Shown: piece after piece, positions 1 to 8,743 of the stretch | Numbering within the stretch: position 1 is the first letter of the stretch | Layout: each line of letters opens with the position of its first letter | Assembly: GCA_013332095.1 (NCBI GenBank) | Contig: JABENI010000014.1 | Location: 1-45,435 of the forward strand | DNA from: Candidatus Bathyoplasma sp. NZ | GTDB lineage: Bacteria > Bacillota_I > Bacilli_A > MAG-NZ | Direction: 5' to 3' | Length of the DNA: 45,435 bases | The notes under the pieces: model-generated | Told to the model about the DNA's origin: nothing | What the model saw: the letters and a program-made list of their open reading frames with translations, nothing else | Databases searched by the model: none | Position numbers and translations under genes: made by a program

Positions 1-980
1 AATTGTATTTCCTATTTCGGCTAATGCTGTATTATTATTATCACTTATAATTGTTACTGTATCTAATTCCGGTGCTATATTTAATGTTACTGTACTTTGA
101 TCTTTTGTTGCCGTTACTGGAGTACCTTGGTTCCCAGCTAAATCAGCATATGTTATGTTAATTGCTGCTACTCCATCTGGATCTCCTTTTGCCGCTATAT
201 AAGTTGCTGTATATGTAGTTCCAGTTCCTGTTGGTATTACTGACTGTCCTGCTATTGTTACTCCTGGTGTTTGAATGTCCTCATTAGCTATTATTGTTAA
301 TGTAATTGTATTTCCTATTTCGGCTAATGCTGTATTATTATTATCACTTATAATTGTTACTGTATCTAATTCCGGTGCTATATTTAATGTTACTGTACTT
401 TGATCTTTTGTTGCCGTTACTGGAGTACCTGGGTTTCCAGCTAAATCAGCATATGTTATGTTAATTGCTGCTACTCCATCTGGATCTCCCTTTGCCGCTG
501 TATAAGTTGCTGTATATGTACCTGCACTTTCAGTTACACTTGCTGCTTTTCCTGCTATTGTTACTCCTGGTGTTTGAATGTCCTCATTAGCTATTATTGT
601 TAATGTAATTGTATTTCCTATTTCGGCTAATGCTGTATTATTATTATCACTTATAATTGTTACTGTATCTAATGTTGGTGCTATATTTAATGTTACTGTA
701 CTTTGATCTTTTGTTGCCGTTACTGGAGTACCTGCGTTCCCAACTAAATCAGCATATGTTATGTTAATTGCTGCTACTCCATCTGGATCTCCTTTTGCCG
801 CTGTATAAGTTGCTGTATATGTAGTTCCAGTTCCTGTTGGTATTATTGACTGTCCTGCTATTGTTACTGTTGGTGTTTGAATGGCCTCATTAGCTACTAT
901 TGTTAAGGTAATTGTATTTCCTATTTCGGCTAATGCTGTATTATTATTATCACTTATAATTGTTACTGTATCTAATATTG
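1..980. repeat. 303-bp near-identical tandem repeats inside the adhesin gene
   Basis: The same 20-mer beginning aattgtattt recurs at 1, 304, 607 and 910, an exact 303-bp (101-codon) period. Most of each unit is identical between copies. Differences are concentrated in a short loop just after 'VTIAG': two units encode a QS(I/V)IPTGTG-type loop and the unit between them encodes a KAASVTESAG-type loop. The array continues beyond the left edge. Such recent repeats are prone to copy-number change and to assembly collapse. Confidence 0.9.
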
Positions 981-1659
981 GTGGTGTATTATCTGGGTTT
1001 ATTCCTGTTCCTGATATTGTTACTGTACTTAAATCTGTTGTTGTTGTTTGGTCACCACCCTCATTCCCTGCTAAATCACTATATTTTATGACAATTTTTG
1101 CTTCTCCGTTTGGAGTTGTTCCATTTACTACATCATAAGTAGCTGCATACGTATCTCCACTTCCAGTTACTGTTGCTATCTGTCCTGCTATTGTTACTGT
1201 TGGAGGTTGGATGCTCTCACTAGCAGTTATTGATAACGTAATTGTATCTCCATCTACCGCTTCTGTTGTAATATTATTGCTACTTGCTATTGTTACTGGA
1301 TTTAATATTGGTGCTGTTTCATCCCATGTTACATCTATGGTATATGTATTGCCATTAGCAATATCTACTATTATTTCATTTGTCCCATTTTCTTCACGTA
1401 CTGTTAAATCTATTTCATATTCTGACACTGATGGCGTAGGGAAATACTTATCAACTATACCATTGAGCGTAATTTGATTTATAAATTCCCCTCCATCTAT
1501 TTCTACCGTGTATTTTACAGTCGTACTATATCCACTACTAGTAATTTCTGCTTTTACCTCTTTTTCTAAAAATTTAGGTGTTATGAACGTTACTATTGTT
1601 AATGTTACTAACATTAATAAGTAACCTGTTATTTTAAAAATATTTTTTCTTTCATTCAT
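1..1659 (-). CDS. Secreted Ig-like repeat surface protein, N-terminal part (runs off left edge)
   Basis: An open frame of 553 codons starts at the ATG at 1659 and continues uninterrupted to base 1, so the C-terminus lies outside the window. The start is supported by AAGGAG seven bases upstream. The N-terminus (MNERKNIFKITG...) has a basic stretch, a hydrophobic core and a probable Sec cleavage region around residues 25-40. A less repetitive domain follows, then ~101-residue Ig-like modules containing the recurring motifs 'TVTIAGQ', 'GTTYTATY' and 'GDPDGVAAINITYADL'. Modules of this type form extended stalks in cell-surface adhesins. The gene lies 30 bp downstream of the 1690-5421 gene, has a related architecture, and is probably co-transcribed with it. 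The anchor, adhesive tip and total length cannot be seen. The surface role is inferred from signal peptide plus repeats. Confidence 0.85.
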   Translation of the reverse strand, partial: MNERKNIFKITGYLLMLVTLTIVTFITPKFLEKEVKAEITSSGYSTTVKYTVEIDGGEFINQITLNGIVDKYFPTPSVSEYEIDLTVREENGTNEIIVDIANGNTYTIDVTWDETAPILNPVTIASSNNITTEAVDGDTITLSITASESIQPPTVTIAGQIATVTGSGDTYAATYDVVNGTTPNGEAKIVIKYSDLAGNEGGDQTTTTDLSTVTISGTGINPDNTPPILDTVTIISDNNNTALAEIGNTITLTIVANEAIQTPTVTIAGQSIIPTGTGTTYTATYTAAKGDPDGVAAINITYADLVGNAGTPVTATKDQSTVTLNIAPTLDTVTIISDNNNTALAEIGNTITLTIIANEDIQTPGVTIAGKAASVTESAGTYTATYTAAKGDPDGVAAINITYADLAGNPGTPVTATKDQSTVTLNIAPELDTVTIISDNNNTALAEIGNTITLTIIANEDIQTPGVTIAGQSVIPTGTGTTYTATYIAAKGDPDGVAAINITYADLAGNQGTPVTATKDQSTVTLNIAPELDTVTIISDNNNTALAEIGNTI

Positions 1660-1689
1660 TGTGACACTCCTTGTTAGTAATATATTATT

Positions 1690-4600
1690 TTATATTTTAC
1701 TACTTTTTTTTGTCATCGAATAAACTAATACACCTAAACCTGCTACTGCTGCTATTATTGCAATTGTTATTATCATCGTAGTATATTTTGTTGTTGCTAA
1801 TGTAGTGTTAATTATAATTTTCCCCTCTTGATTAACACTTAATTTGTACTCATTTGATATATCTTTGTCTCCACCTGTAGTTAAAGTTTCGATTTTGTAT
1901 CTTAATACTTTACCATTTGGTACTTCTACTACTAATTTTTCACCTTTAGCTAATTCTACTGATGGCATATCGGCTGCACTTGCAATTGGTATTAAACTTA
2001 GTGTTGATTCAGTCGTTTCATTAGTAATTTCATAATAAATTGTTACTTTTTCCATATTGTATTTTTCACTATTTTCAAATTCTACTGCTTTACCCTCTGC
2101 ACTTTCGTATACTTTCATAATTTCTTTTTCTTGTATCCATTGATTTTGAATATTTTCATTTATATCTGTTAAACTATAGTCTTTTCCATCAATTTTGTAA
2201 GATATTTTTGACTGATTTGTACTTTCTATTTTTTCATAATATTTCAATTCCGTTACTTTTATTATTTCATAAGCACTTTTGTTACGAATTAAGGCATATA
2301 AACTAGTTCCTTCTTCAGTAGTTGATAAGTTAATTTGACCTTCAGTAGATTGCCACTCTGCATCCAATGCTGGCTCAGAATCACTTACTACATATAGTAT
2401 TTCAGTATCTTCTAATTTCAACAATGGTGATTCTAAATCAACTGTGAATGTTTGAAAGCCTTCATTGATATCAATTGCTAACTCCTTAGATTCTTTTTTT
2501 CCTGTTACTACTACTGCTCTTTTAGCAGTATATTTATCTCCATCTTTATCTAATACGGTATAAATCAATTCATAAATCCCTACTTTACTTGTATCAATTT
2601 CGCCATCTATTTTTACACTTTCTTGCTCAATTGACTCATCTATTGATACTCCTAATTCCTCATATTCTTCATTAATATCTAAATACAAGGGCGAACTTCC
2701 TTTTAACGTTACTAATGTTATATTTGTAATAGTTTCTGTTGTTCGTACTACTTTTACTGTTCTAGTTGCACTTTTAATTCTACCTTGTTCATTAGTTACT
2801 GAATAAGTAATCACATATTCTCCTGCTTTGTCTTCATCAAAATCCTCTTTTTCTATTTCTACAATATCATTTAAAATTGTTCCATCTCCATCAATTGCGA
2901 TAAATCCTAATTCTTCGTATTCCGTTCCAATTCCGATATTAATACTTGCTGGTCCTATAATTTTAATATCCGGTATCAAAATTGATTCTGGACGATAATA
3001 ACCAACTGTTTTTGTTTCTGAAATATTTCCTGCTACATCTTTTATTTTAATTTCGTATCTTTGTTCAGCACTGAAAGAAATTATTTTTCTACTGCTTACT
3101 GTATCTAATACAATCCATGTCTCTCCATCATCTAAGGAATATGCTTGAATTCCTTCATCTCCTATTAATTCATAATCTTTTGTAGGTGTTTCTGATTCAC
3201 TTAATATGGTAGGATTTACAAGATCGACCTTCACATATCCTGTTGTTACTGAAGTTATTTCAACACCAATGTTTCCGGCTTTATCCTCATAATCATTTAT
3301 ATTAATAGTTACATTTCCTTCAGTAGTATCTTCATCTACTTCATATGTAGCGGTATAAGTAGATCCACTTCCTTCAACAACCGCACTCTCTCCGGCAATT
3401 GTCACTGTAGGTGCTTCCAATAAATTTTCGTTAGCTTCTATTATCAAAATTATAGTATCTCCGATTTTTGCTAATCCTGTATTAGTTAAGTTATTACTTT
3501 GTATTATTGCTAACAGTGTCGGTCCACTATTATCAATTTCTACAGTTCCTTCTGTTGTTTCTTCTACTTCAACTCCTTCATTTCCTGTTTTATCAATAAT
3601 TCCACTTATTTTAATATCCGCTATTCCTTCAGCACTACTTGCATCTATTACATATGTTGCTCTATAGTTAGTTCCACTTCCTGTTACCACTGTAGTTATT
3701 CCTGCTATTGTAACGGTTGGTTTATTTGCTAAATCTTCGTCTGATTCTATTGATAAAGTAATTATATCTCCTAATTTAGCGAACTCATCATCATCAGTAT
3801 TATTACTTACAATTTTTGTTGTTAACGTTGGTGGTGTTCTGTCAATCGCCACGCTTCCTGATGTTGCTTCAGTTACTGTTTCTCCCTCAAATCCGGTGTT
3901 GTTAATGTATCCTCTTATGCTTATTTCAGCATCTCCTTCTATTGCTTCTTCTGTTACTTCATAAGTTGCAGTATACTCTATTCCACTTCCGATTACTTTT
4001 GCATTTTGTCCTGCTATTCTAACAATTGGAGCTGTTTCTAAATTTTCATTGAATGTCAATGATAATGTAATTGTATCTCCTAATTTTGCTTTTGTATCAA
4101 CCTCATTATCACTTTTTATTGAAGCATTTGATACTGTCGGAGCACTTGTATCAATTGTAATATCACCTTCTGTTGCTGTTGTTATTGCCCCAATAGTGTT
4201 ACCAGCAACGTCTCTTAAACGACTTATATTAATGGCTACAGTTCCTTCAACAGTAGTAGATTCTACTTCATATGAAGCAATATATTCATCTTTGTTTTCT
4301 CCACTTGCTCTTACTGTTACACTTTGTCCGGCAATTGTAACCGTTGGAGTAATTCCTAAACTTTCATCAGCCTCTATTGTTAAAGTAATTGTATCTCCAC
4401 TTTTTGCATATTCCTCACTATCATTATCAGTTTCTATTTTTGTTGTTATAACTGGGTTAGTTCTATCGATTGTGATATCATCGCCTGATATTGTTTTAAA
4501 AGCCGTTGAATTAACATTACCTGCAATATCAGTTACATTACTTACATTAATTTTTACAGTTTCTTCACTATCAGTATTTTTCACTACATATGTTGCCATA

Positions 4601-5421
4601 TAATTGATTCCACTTCCTGTTACTGTTGTTGCTGCTTCTCCTGCTATTGTCACTGTTGGATTTACTCCTAAAGCTTCACTGAAAGTTAACGATAAGGTAA
4701 TTGTATCTCCTACTTTTGCAAATGCTTTATTTGTATTACTAGTTGTTATTGTAGCCTCTGTTAGTGTTGGCATTGTTTGATCAATTGTCACACTACCTGT
4801 TGTTATATCTGTTGTTTCCTCCCCAGCGTTACCTGCATCATCATTAAAATCACTTATGATAATGTCAACGACTCCATCGGGATCTACTGTTACTACTTGA
4901 TAAGTTGCAGTATAATTGCTTCCACTTCCTGTTACTTCTGCAATTTGTCCTTCAATTGTTACTGTTGGTGATGTAATATTTTCACTAGCAATAATTGCTA
5001 ACGTTATTTTATCACCTGTTATTGCATATGCAGAATCAATAACACCAGTTCTTGTTGTTGTTCTTGCTATTGTTGTTGTTATTATTGTTGGCTTAGTTGT
5101 ATCCGCTATTATTGTTACTGAATCAGATACGACACCACTAGCATCCTTTACTAGCAAAGTATTTGTACCTTCAATTAGTGTAATTGGACCATGAGTTGTC
5201 GTTGCATCACCAATATTAATGTAATTAGCACCATTTAAACTATATTCTGTAAAAGAAGTATCGGTATCTATCGTATAACTGGTGTTATCCACTAACACTG
5301 AACTAGTTATAGATAATGCATTTACATCTTTTATCAAAATACTAGATACTATGCTCACTGCTAACGCAGTTAAACCAACTGCGTAACTACCTTTTCTTAA
5401 AACTTTTTTCAAATTTTTCAT
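1690..5421 (-). CDS. Large cell-surface Ig-like repeat protein with C-terminal membrane anchor
   Basis: This 1243-residue secreted protein has a signal peptide over about residues 1-36 (MKNLKKVLRKGSY... ending near DVNA). Six divergent Ig-like repeats of ~95-100 residues follow, each with a 'GDTITL'-like strand, 'PTVTIAG' and 'GSGxxYxATY'. Next come a module with 'YSLDDGETW' and two DUF5011-like domains (each with 'EYEELG' and 'GxYxxxYxV'). A less repetitive stalk leads to a terminal hydrophobic helix followed by TKKSSKI. No LPXTG motif precedes the helix, so anchoring is probably by the membrane helix or a non-canonical signal. It has its own promoter and a GAGGTGA Shine-Dalgarno site, and precedes the second repeat protein by 30 bp. 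Role in adhesion or surface layering is inferred; no enzymatic domain is visible. Confidence 0.85.
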   Translation of the reverse strand: MKNLKKVLRKGSYAVGLTALAVSIVSSILIKDVNALSITSSVLVDNTSYTIDTDTSFTEYSLNGANYINIGDATTTHGPITLIEGTNTLLVKDASGVVSDSVTIIADTTKPTIITTTIARTTTRTGVIDSAYAITGDKITLAIIASENITSPTVTIEGQIAEVTGSGSNYTATYQVVTVDPDGVVDIIISDFNDDAGNAGEETTDITTGSVTIDQTMPTLTEATITTSNTNKAFAKVGDTITLSLTFSEALGVNPTVTIAGEAATTVTGSGINYMATYVVKNTDSEETVKINVSNVTDIAGNVNSTAFKTISGDDITIDRTNPVITTKIETDNDSEEYAKSGDTITLTIEADESLGITPTVTIAGQSVTVRASGENKDEYIASYEVESTTVEGTVAINISRLRDVAGNTIGAITTATEGDITIDTSAPTVSNASIKSDNEVDTKAKLGDTITLSLTFNENLETAPIVRIAGQNAKVIGSGIEYTATYEVTEEAIEGDAEISIRGYINNTGFEGETVTEATSGSVAIDRTPPTLTTKIVSNNTDDDEFAKLGDIITLSIESDEDLANKPTVTIAGITTVVTGSGTNYRATYVIDASSAEGIADIKISGIIDKTGNEGVEVEETTEGTVEIDNSGPTLLAIIQSNNLTNTGLAKIGDTIILIIEANENLLEAPTVTIAGESAVVEGSGSTYTATYEVDEDTTEGNVTININDYEDKAGNIGVEITSVTTGYVKVDLVNPTILSESETPTKDYELIGDEGIQAYSLDDGETWIVLDTVSSRKIISFSAEQRYEIKIKDVAGNISETKTVGYYRPESILIPDIKIIGPASINIGIGTEYEELGFIAIDGDGTILNDIVEIEKEDFDEDKAGEYVITYSVTNEQGRIKSATRTVKVVRTTETITNITLVTLKGSSPLYLDINEEYEELGVSIDESIEQESVKIDGEIDTSKVGIYELIYTVLDKDGDKYTAKRAVVVTGKKESKELAIDINEGFQTFTVDLESPLLKLEDTEILYVVSDSEPALDAEWQSTEGQINLSTTEEGTSLYALIRNKSAYEIIKVTELKYYEKIESTNQSKISYKIDGKDYSLTDINENIQNQWIQEKEIMKVYESAEGKAVEFENSEKYNMEKVTIYYEITNETTESTLSLIPIASAADMPSVELAKGEKLVVEVPNGKVLRYKIETLTTGGDKDISNEYKLSVNQEGKIIINTTLATTKYTTMIITIAIIAAVAGLGVLVYSMTKKSSKI

Positions 5422-5462
5422 TTGTTCACCTCATATATTTTTTATAAACGTATTACTGTATA

Positions 5463-5491
5463 AGTATATCACATCAAATTCCAAAAGTCTA
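5463..5491 (-). promoter_or_regulatory. Predicted vegetative promoter of the 1243-residue surface protein
   Basis: On the minus strand, TAGACT (5491-5486) and TATACT (5468-5463) are separated by 17 bases. TG one base upstream of the -10 makes it an extended -10 element. Predicted leader is about 35 nt to the ATG at 5421. Confidence 0.6.
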
Positions 5492-5599
5492 CATATTTTT
5501 TTGTTTTTTTGCAATATTTTTTTGTTTTTTATAAAAATAAGTAAAAACACTGCTATATTATTAAAAGTTAATATATCTGGTTTTTTTGTTATAAATACC

Positions 5600-5634
5600 A
5601 AAAAAAGATAATATCTAGTATTATCTTTTTTTTT
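5600..5634 (-). terminator. Intrinsic terminator after the 200-residue membrane protein
   Basis: A 12-13 bp stem (AAAAAAGATAATA with its complement) around a short TCTAG loop is followed by a T-tract on the minus strand. The flanking A and T runs make it nearly symmetrical, so it could act in both directions. Confidence 0.7.
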
Positions 5635-5671
5635 ATTTATATAAACTGTTAGTAAAATTACTGTTATACTA

Positions 5672-6274
5672 TTATTCTTCCTCAATATCGATAATATTAT
5701 CCTCATTTTGATTTAAAACATTTTTCTCATTTAAATTATCATGATTGCGACTTTTAATAAGTTCTTCGAATGCCGAGTTAGAAGCATAGATATTTTGCAT
5801 GATAACAAAATCACTTTTTATACTTAATAGTAATAATCCTATTAAGGTGATTACTATTCCTACACTCAATCTGATTAAATTGCCAATTAAACCTGGCCAA
5901 ATTAATATAACTACCATTATCATTAAATTAACAAAAATAGTGGTTTTATAAATTCCATTATAATTATTATCTCGATGTTTTAATATCATTAATAATGGTC
6001 TCAAAATATTCAAGATTAAGTAAATTATTACTATCACTTTTAAATAAATATTATCTAAATTTCTATAAATAATTAAGTCAATTCCGATTAAAAAGTGAAT
6101 TATCTCACTTTGAATCATAATTTTATTTTTAATCTTAATAGCTGCATTTGCTACGCTAAATAAAAGAAAAACAGATCCTATAATAAATATTAATGCTGAT
6201 TGAGAAAATGGATTAATTAAGATAAATATTCCTATTACAATCAAAAAAATTCCTTTTAATTTTATTTTATTCAT
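5672..6274 (-). CDS. Hypothetical polytopic membrane protein, DUF308/HdeD-like
   Basis: This 200-residue protein has about six hydrophobic segments between residues 5 and 155, followed by an acidic, Asn-rich tail ending DIEEE. The first half shows the Gly-rich two-helix pattern (G-I-x4-GI-x4-NP...IG) typical of the DUF308/HdeD-like family of small membrane proteins. No catalytic residues are apparent. It sits 46 bp after nusG with its own strong Shine-Dalgarno sequence (AAAGGAG) and has an intrinsic terminator downstream, so it is probably the last cistron of the rpmG-secE-nusG transcript or has its own weak promoter. The family assignment is tentative and the function unknown. Confidence 0.7.
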   Translation of the reverse strand: MNKIKLKGIFLIVIGIFILINPFSQSALIFIIGSVFLLFSVANAAIKIKNKIMIQSEIIHFLIGIDLIIYRNLDNIYLKVIVIIYLILNILRPLLMILKHRDNNYNGIYKTTIFVNLMIMVVILIWPGLIGNLIRLSVGIVITLIGLLLLSIKSDFVIMQNIYASNSAFEELIKSRNHDNLNEKNVLNQNEDNIIDIEEE

Positions 6275-6320
6275 TTCTATTTCTCCTTTTTAAAAATAAA
6301 AAGTTGATCAAATGTCCAGC

Positions 6321-6869
6321 TTATCTCCTTAGTTCAATTCCAAAAAACGATAATTCTACTGAAGTATTTCTCCCAAATAAATATACTAGCACAACTAATT
6401 TTTGATTAGAATTATCTATTCTATCAACAACACCTATCTGTCCTTTAAATGGTCCTTCAATGATAAGAACTTTATCTCCGATTTTTCCTTCAAATTCTAC
6501 TTCTTCTAATTTACCACATTTTTTAAGAATTGGTGTAATCTCTTCTGAAGATAACGGAACAGGTTTAGTTCCACCACCACTCGATCCTAAAAATCCAGTA
6601 CATCCCGGTGTATTTCTCACGACAAACCACGATTCATCAGTTACAATCATTTCTACAAATACATAACTAGGAAACATTTTTTTTAGTTTTTCTACTTTTT
6701 TACCATCTGCTTTAACTTCTAATTCTAGAACTTCTGGAATAAACGCCTGAAAAATGTATTCTTCCATTCCCATTGATTTAATTCTTCGCTCTAAATTTGT
6801 TTTAACTGAATTTTCAAATCCAGCACTTGTTTGAGCAATGTACCAACGTTTCTCTTGATTTTCTTCCAT
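6321..6869 (-). CDS. nusG: Transcription elongation/termination factor NusG
   Basis: The 182-residue protein has the two NusG domains. The N-terminal RNP-like NGN domain opens with 'RWYIAQTSAGFE' and contains 'FPSYVFVEM' and 'TPGCTGFLG'. The C-terminal KOW domain has 'GDKVLIIEGPFKGQIGVVDR' at roughly residues 126-145. NusG binds the RNA polymerase clamp and modulates pausing and coupling with ribosomes. Its length matches other Bacilli. It starts four bases after secE, the conserved rpmG-secE-nusG order, so translation is probably coupled. Confidence 0.97.
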   Translation of the reverse strand: MEENQEKRWYIAQTSAGFENSVKTNLERRIKSMGMEEYIFQAFIPEVLELEVKADGKKVEKLKKMFPSYVFVEMIVTDESWFVVRNTPGCTGFLGSSGGGTKPVPLSSEEITPILKKCGKLEEVEFEGKIGDKVLIIEGPFKGQIGVVDRIDNSNQKLVVLVYLFGRNTSVELSFFGIELRR

Positions 6870-6873
6870 ATAA

Positions 6874-7263
6874 TTAAACCCAACTAATGATTCTAATTAT
6901 GACAGTGTCATAAACTGTAAATACAATTACTAATAAAAATATAAAAGTGAACACTTTTAAAGTATGATCCAAATATGTTTTTTTCGTAGGTGGTGTTAAT
7001 TTTTTTATTCCCCTGAAAGAAGGTTTATAAATTGGCCATATTCCAACTAAAAAGACAACAGCAGACAACAAAATAATTATTATTGCAAATACTTTTGGAA
7101 CCCCTCCGATTATTGGAAATGTCGGTTTAATAGTTAATGTCCCATTTAAAATATAAATTCCTATAAGAAGCGTTGCCATCGATAGTACAACAGATATTAT
7201 ACTCTCGTATTTATACTCTGTTGTAAACATTTTTTTAAAAATAGATTTTTTCTCTTGTTTCAT
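6874..7263 (-). CDS. secE: Preprotein translocase subunit SecE, long three-helix form
   Basis: This is SecE of the SecYEG channel, identified by position between rpmG and nusG and by its C-terminal region: an amphipathic segment (FRGIKKLTPPTKKTYLDHT) followed by a final membrane helix with a conserved Asp (FTVYD). Two extra hydrophobic helices (about residues 25-45 and 58-80) precede it, giving ~129 residues. Most Bacilli SecE proteins have ~60 residues and one helix, so this is closer in layout to the three-helix E. coli form. I chose the ATG at 7263, preceded by GGGGGT; a TTG at 7275 in the same frame would add four residues. Confidence 0.85.
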   Translation of the reverse strand: MKQEKKSIFKKMFTTEYKYESIISVVLSMATLLIGIYILNGTLTIKPTFPIIGGVPKVFAIIIILLSAVVFLVGIWPIYKPSFRGIKKLTPPTKKTYLDHTLKVFTFIFLLVIVFTVYDTVIIRIISWV

Positions 7264-7281
7264 CTTTACCCCCAAATAAAC

Positions 7282-7428
7282 TTACTTAGTTTCTTTATGA
7301 ACCGTATGTTTATTACATTTTTTACAAAATTTTTTTATTTCTAAACGCTCAGTTACTTGCATGTTTTTATCAACATTGTAATTTCGTGAAAAACACACAG
7401 AGCAAATTAATATTACTTTTTTTCTCAT
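7282..7428 (-). CDS. rpmG: 50S ribosomal protein L33, zinc-binding type
   Basis: This 48-residue frame is read directly from the sequence: [12 protein letters not shown]... ending KHTVHKETK. Cysteines at 9, 12, 35 and 38 form two CxxC knuckles, so this is the zinc-ribbon (C+) form of L33. 'ERLEIKKFC' and 'HTVHKETK' match the family core. The start has GTAGGGA upstream. It is the first gene behind a strong promoter at 7454-7482 and heads rpmG-secE-nusG. Confidence 0.93.
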   Translation of the reverse strand: MRKKVILICSVCFSRNYNVDKNMQVTERLEIKKFCKKCNKHTVHKETK

Positions 7429-7453
7429 TTTTTCCCTACCTATATGCTATAAA

Positions 7454-7482
7454 AATATAACAAATATATGTTAATTTGTCAA
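7454..7482 (-). promoter_or_regulatory. Strong predicted promoter for rpmG-secE-nusG
   Basis: On the minus strand a perfect TTGACA (7482-7477) is followed after 17 bases by TATATT (7459-7454), with an extended TG upstream of the -10. The -35 overlaps the last codons and stop of the sigma factor gene, so rpmG-secE-nusG can be expressed independently of the gltX-sigH transcript. Confidence 0.85.
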
Positions 7483-8040
7483 CCTACAATCCAGTTCTTT
7501 TATTTTTTCTTTGATATTGTAAATTTTATTATAAATAGCTTTTTTCTTTATACCTAGTTTTATAGCGATGCTATCTATACTGTAATTTTTAACAAAGTAC
7601 AGTAAATATATTTTTCTTTCGCTATCATTTAAAATCTCTTTTATTTTATCCTTTATCTCTTCAACACATACATATTGCTCTGCATTTTCTTTAACTGTCA
7701 CAACATTTAAGACAGCCGTTTCGCTATAAAATAATTTACTGTTTTTAATAATTTTTCCTTTTTCTCTATATAAAAACCTAATTAATAACAATTCAAAAAA
7801 TTTAGCAAATGTTTTCCCATAACTATCATCATATTTATCAATAGCTTCTTTTAAGAGCATTCTAGATTCTTGAAGATAATCTTCCATATCTGGATAGGGA
7901 AAATTCAATTTATTTAATTTAGAGTAAATTAAATTATCATATTTTGTTAATAATATCTCCAAAGCATCTTCATTTGATTCACTAATTAAGTACAGCAATT
8001 CATAATCATTTAATTTATTTTTTTTATTTCTGTCGATCAT
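7471..8040 (-). CDS. sigH: SigH-like sigma-70 family factor
   Basis: The 189-residue protein has a sigma region 2-like segment (YDNLIYSKLNKLNFPYPDMEDYLQE, about residues 34-58, then 'RFLYREKGK') and a C-terminal region 4-like helix-turn-helix ('LNDSERKIYLLYF...SIDSIAIKLGIKKKAIYNKIYNIK'). Its position between rlmB and rpmG is that of sigH in Bacillus and Staphylococcus. Known SigH controls the start of sporulation in Bacillus and competence in Staphylococcus. It is shorter and more divergent than Bacillus SigH. It overlaps rlmB by 17 bp, and yacP, which normally intervenes, is absent. Which programme it controls cannot be seen from sequence, but spoVM-like and cotD-like genes occur in the same window. 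Confidence 0.8.
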   Translation of the reverse strand: MIDRNKKNKLNDYELLYLISESNEDALEILLTKYDNLIYSKLNKLNFPYPDMEDYLQESRMLLKEAIDKYDDSYGKTFAKFFELLLIRFLYREKGKIIKNSKLFYSETAVLNVVTVKENAEQYVCVEEIKDKIKEILNDSERKIYLLYFVKNYSIDSIAIKLGIKKKAIYNKIYNIKEKIKELDCRLTN

Positions 8041-8743
8041 TATAAACTTGATACATCATCAAAGCAGCTGAAACAGATGCGTTCAGCGAATTCACATTCC
8101 CACTCATTGGAATTCTAACTAAAAAATCACATTTTTCTCTTACAAGTCTTCTCATTCCTTTTCCTTCAGAACCTATCACAATCGCAATTCTCATTTTACC
8201 ATCAATATCATTGTATAGCATATTTCCATTAATATCAGCCCCAACTACCCAAATTCCATAATCTTTTATTTTATCGATAGTTCTAGCAATATTAGTAACT
8301 TGCACAATGGGCACATATTCAATTGCACCTGTTGAAACTTTTGCTACTGTTGCAGTTATACCAACTGCTCCATTTTTAGGAATGATGATGCAATCTGCAT
8401 TTACAGCATCTGCACTCCTTAAAATAGCTCCTAAATTATGTGGATCTTCTAATCCATCTAAAATCACTAAAAATGGATTATCATTATCCTTTAGGACATC
8501 TTCTAATGCTGTATACTTGTAATCTTCAACAACAGCTACTATCCCTTGGTGTTTATATTTAGGAAATTTGATATCCATTTGTTTAGTTGAAAGAATGTTT
8601 ATTTTTACATATTTTTTATCTGCATATTTTAATATTTGCTCACATTCATTCAAATTTTGACTTACCACAAAGACTTCATAAAACTCTCTTTCACTAAGCG
8701 CAGCATTTAATACCGTATTTTTTCCATATATCTCACTAGGCAT
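8024..8743 (-). CDS. rlmB: 23S rRNA 2'-O-methyltransferase, RlmB/TrmH family
   Basis: The 239-residue SPOUT methyltransferase has an N-terminal L30e-like substrate-binding domain ('IYGKNTVLNAL..' type start) and a C-terminal knotted catalytic domain with the three TrmH motifs: 'DGLEDPHNLGAILRSADA' near residue 90, 'IVIGSEGKGM' and 'IPMSGNVNSLNASVSAAL'. The family methylates 23S rRNA in the peptidyl transferase region (Gm2251 in E. coli). It overlaps mrnC by 8 bp and the sigma factor gene by 17 bp, consistent with translational coupling. Shine-Dalgarno GAGGTGA precedes the ATG. Confidence 0.93.
   Translation of the reverse strand: MPSEIYGKNTVLNAALSEREFYEVFVVSQNLNECEQILKYADKKYVKINILSTKQMDIKFPKYKHQGIVAVVEDYKYTALEDVLKDNDNPFLVILDGLEDPHNLGAILRSADAVNADCIIIPKNGAVGITATVAKVSTGAIEYVPIVQVTNIARTIDKIKDYGIWVVGADINGNMLYNDIDGKMRIAIVIGSEGKGMRRLVREKCDFLVRIPMSGNVNSLNASVSAALMMYQVYNDRQK

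Noticed and set aside
4049-4603. Long plus-strand frames antisense to the Ig-repeat proteins (also 881-1138, 1211-1477, 4916-5194)
   Set aside because: They are reverse-frame shadows created by the repeated beta-strand codons; they have no start signals and do not follow the repeat boundaries.
5431-5706. 91-codon frame overlapping the end of the 200-residue membrane protein
   Set aside because: It runs across the terminator and the promoter of the next gene, has a low-complexity Lys/Ile/Asn composition typical of AT-rich non-coding DNA, and has no ribosome-binding site.
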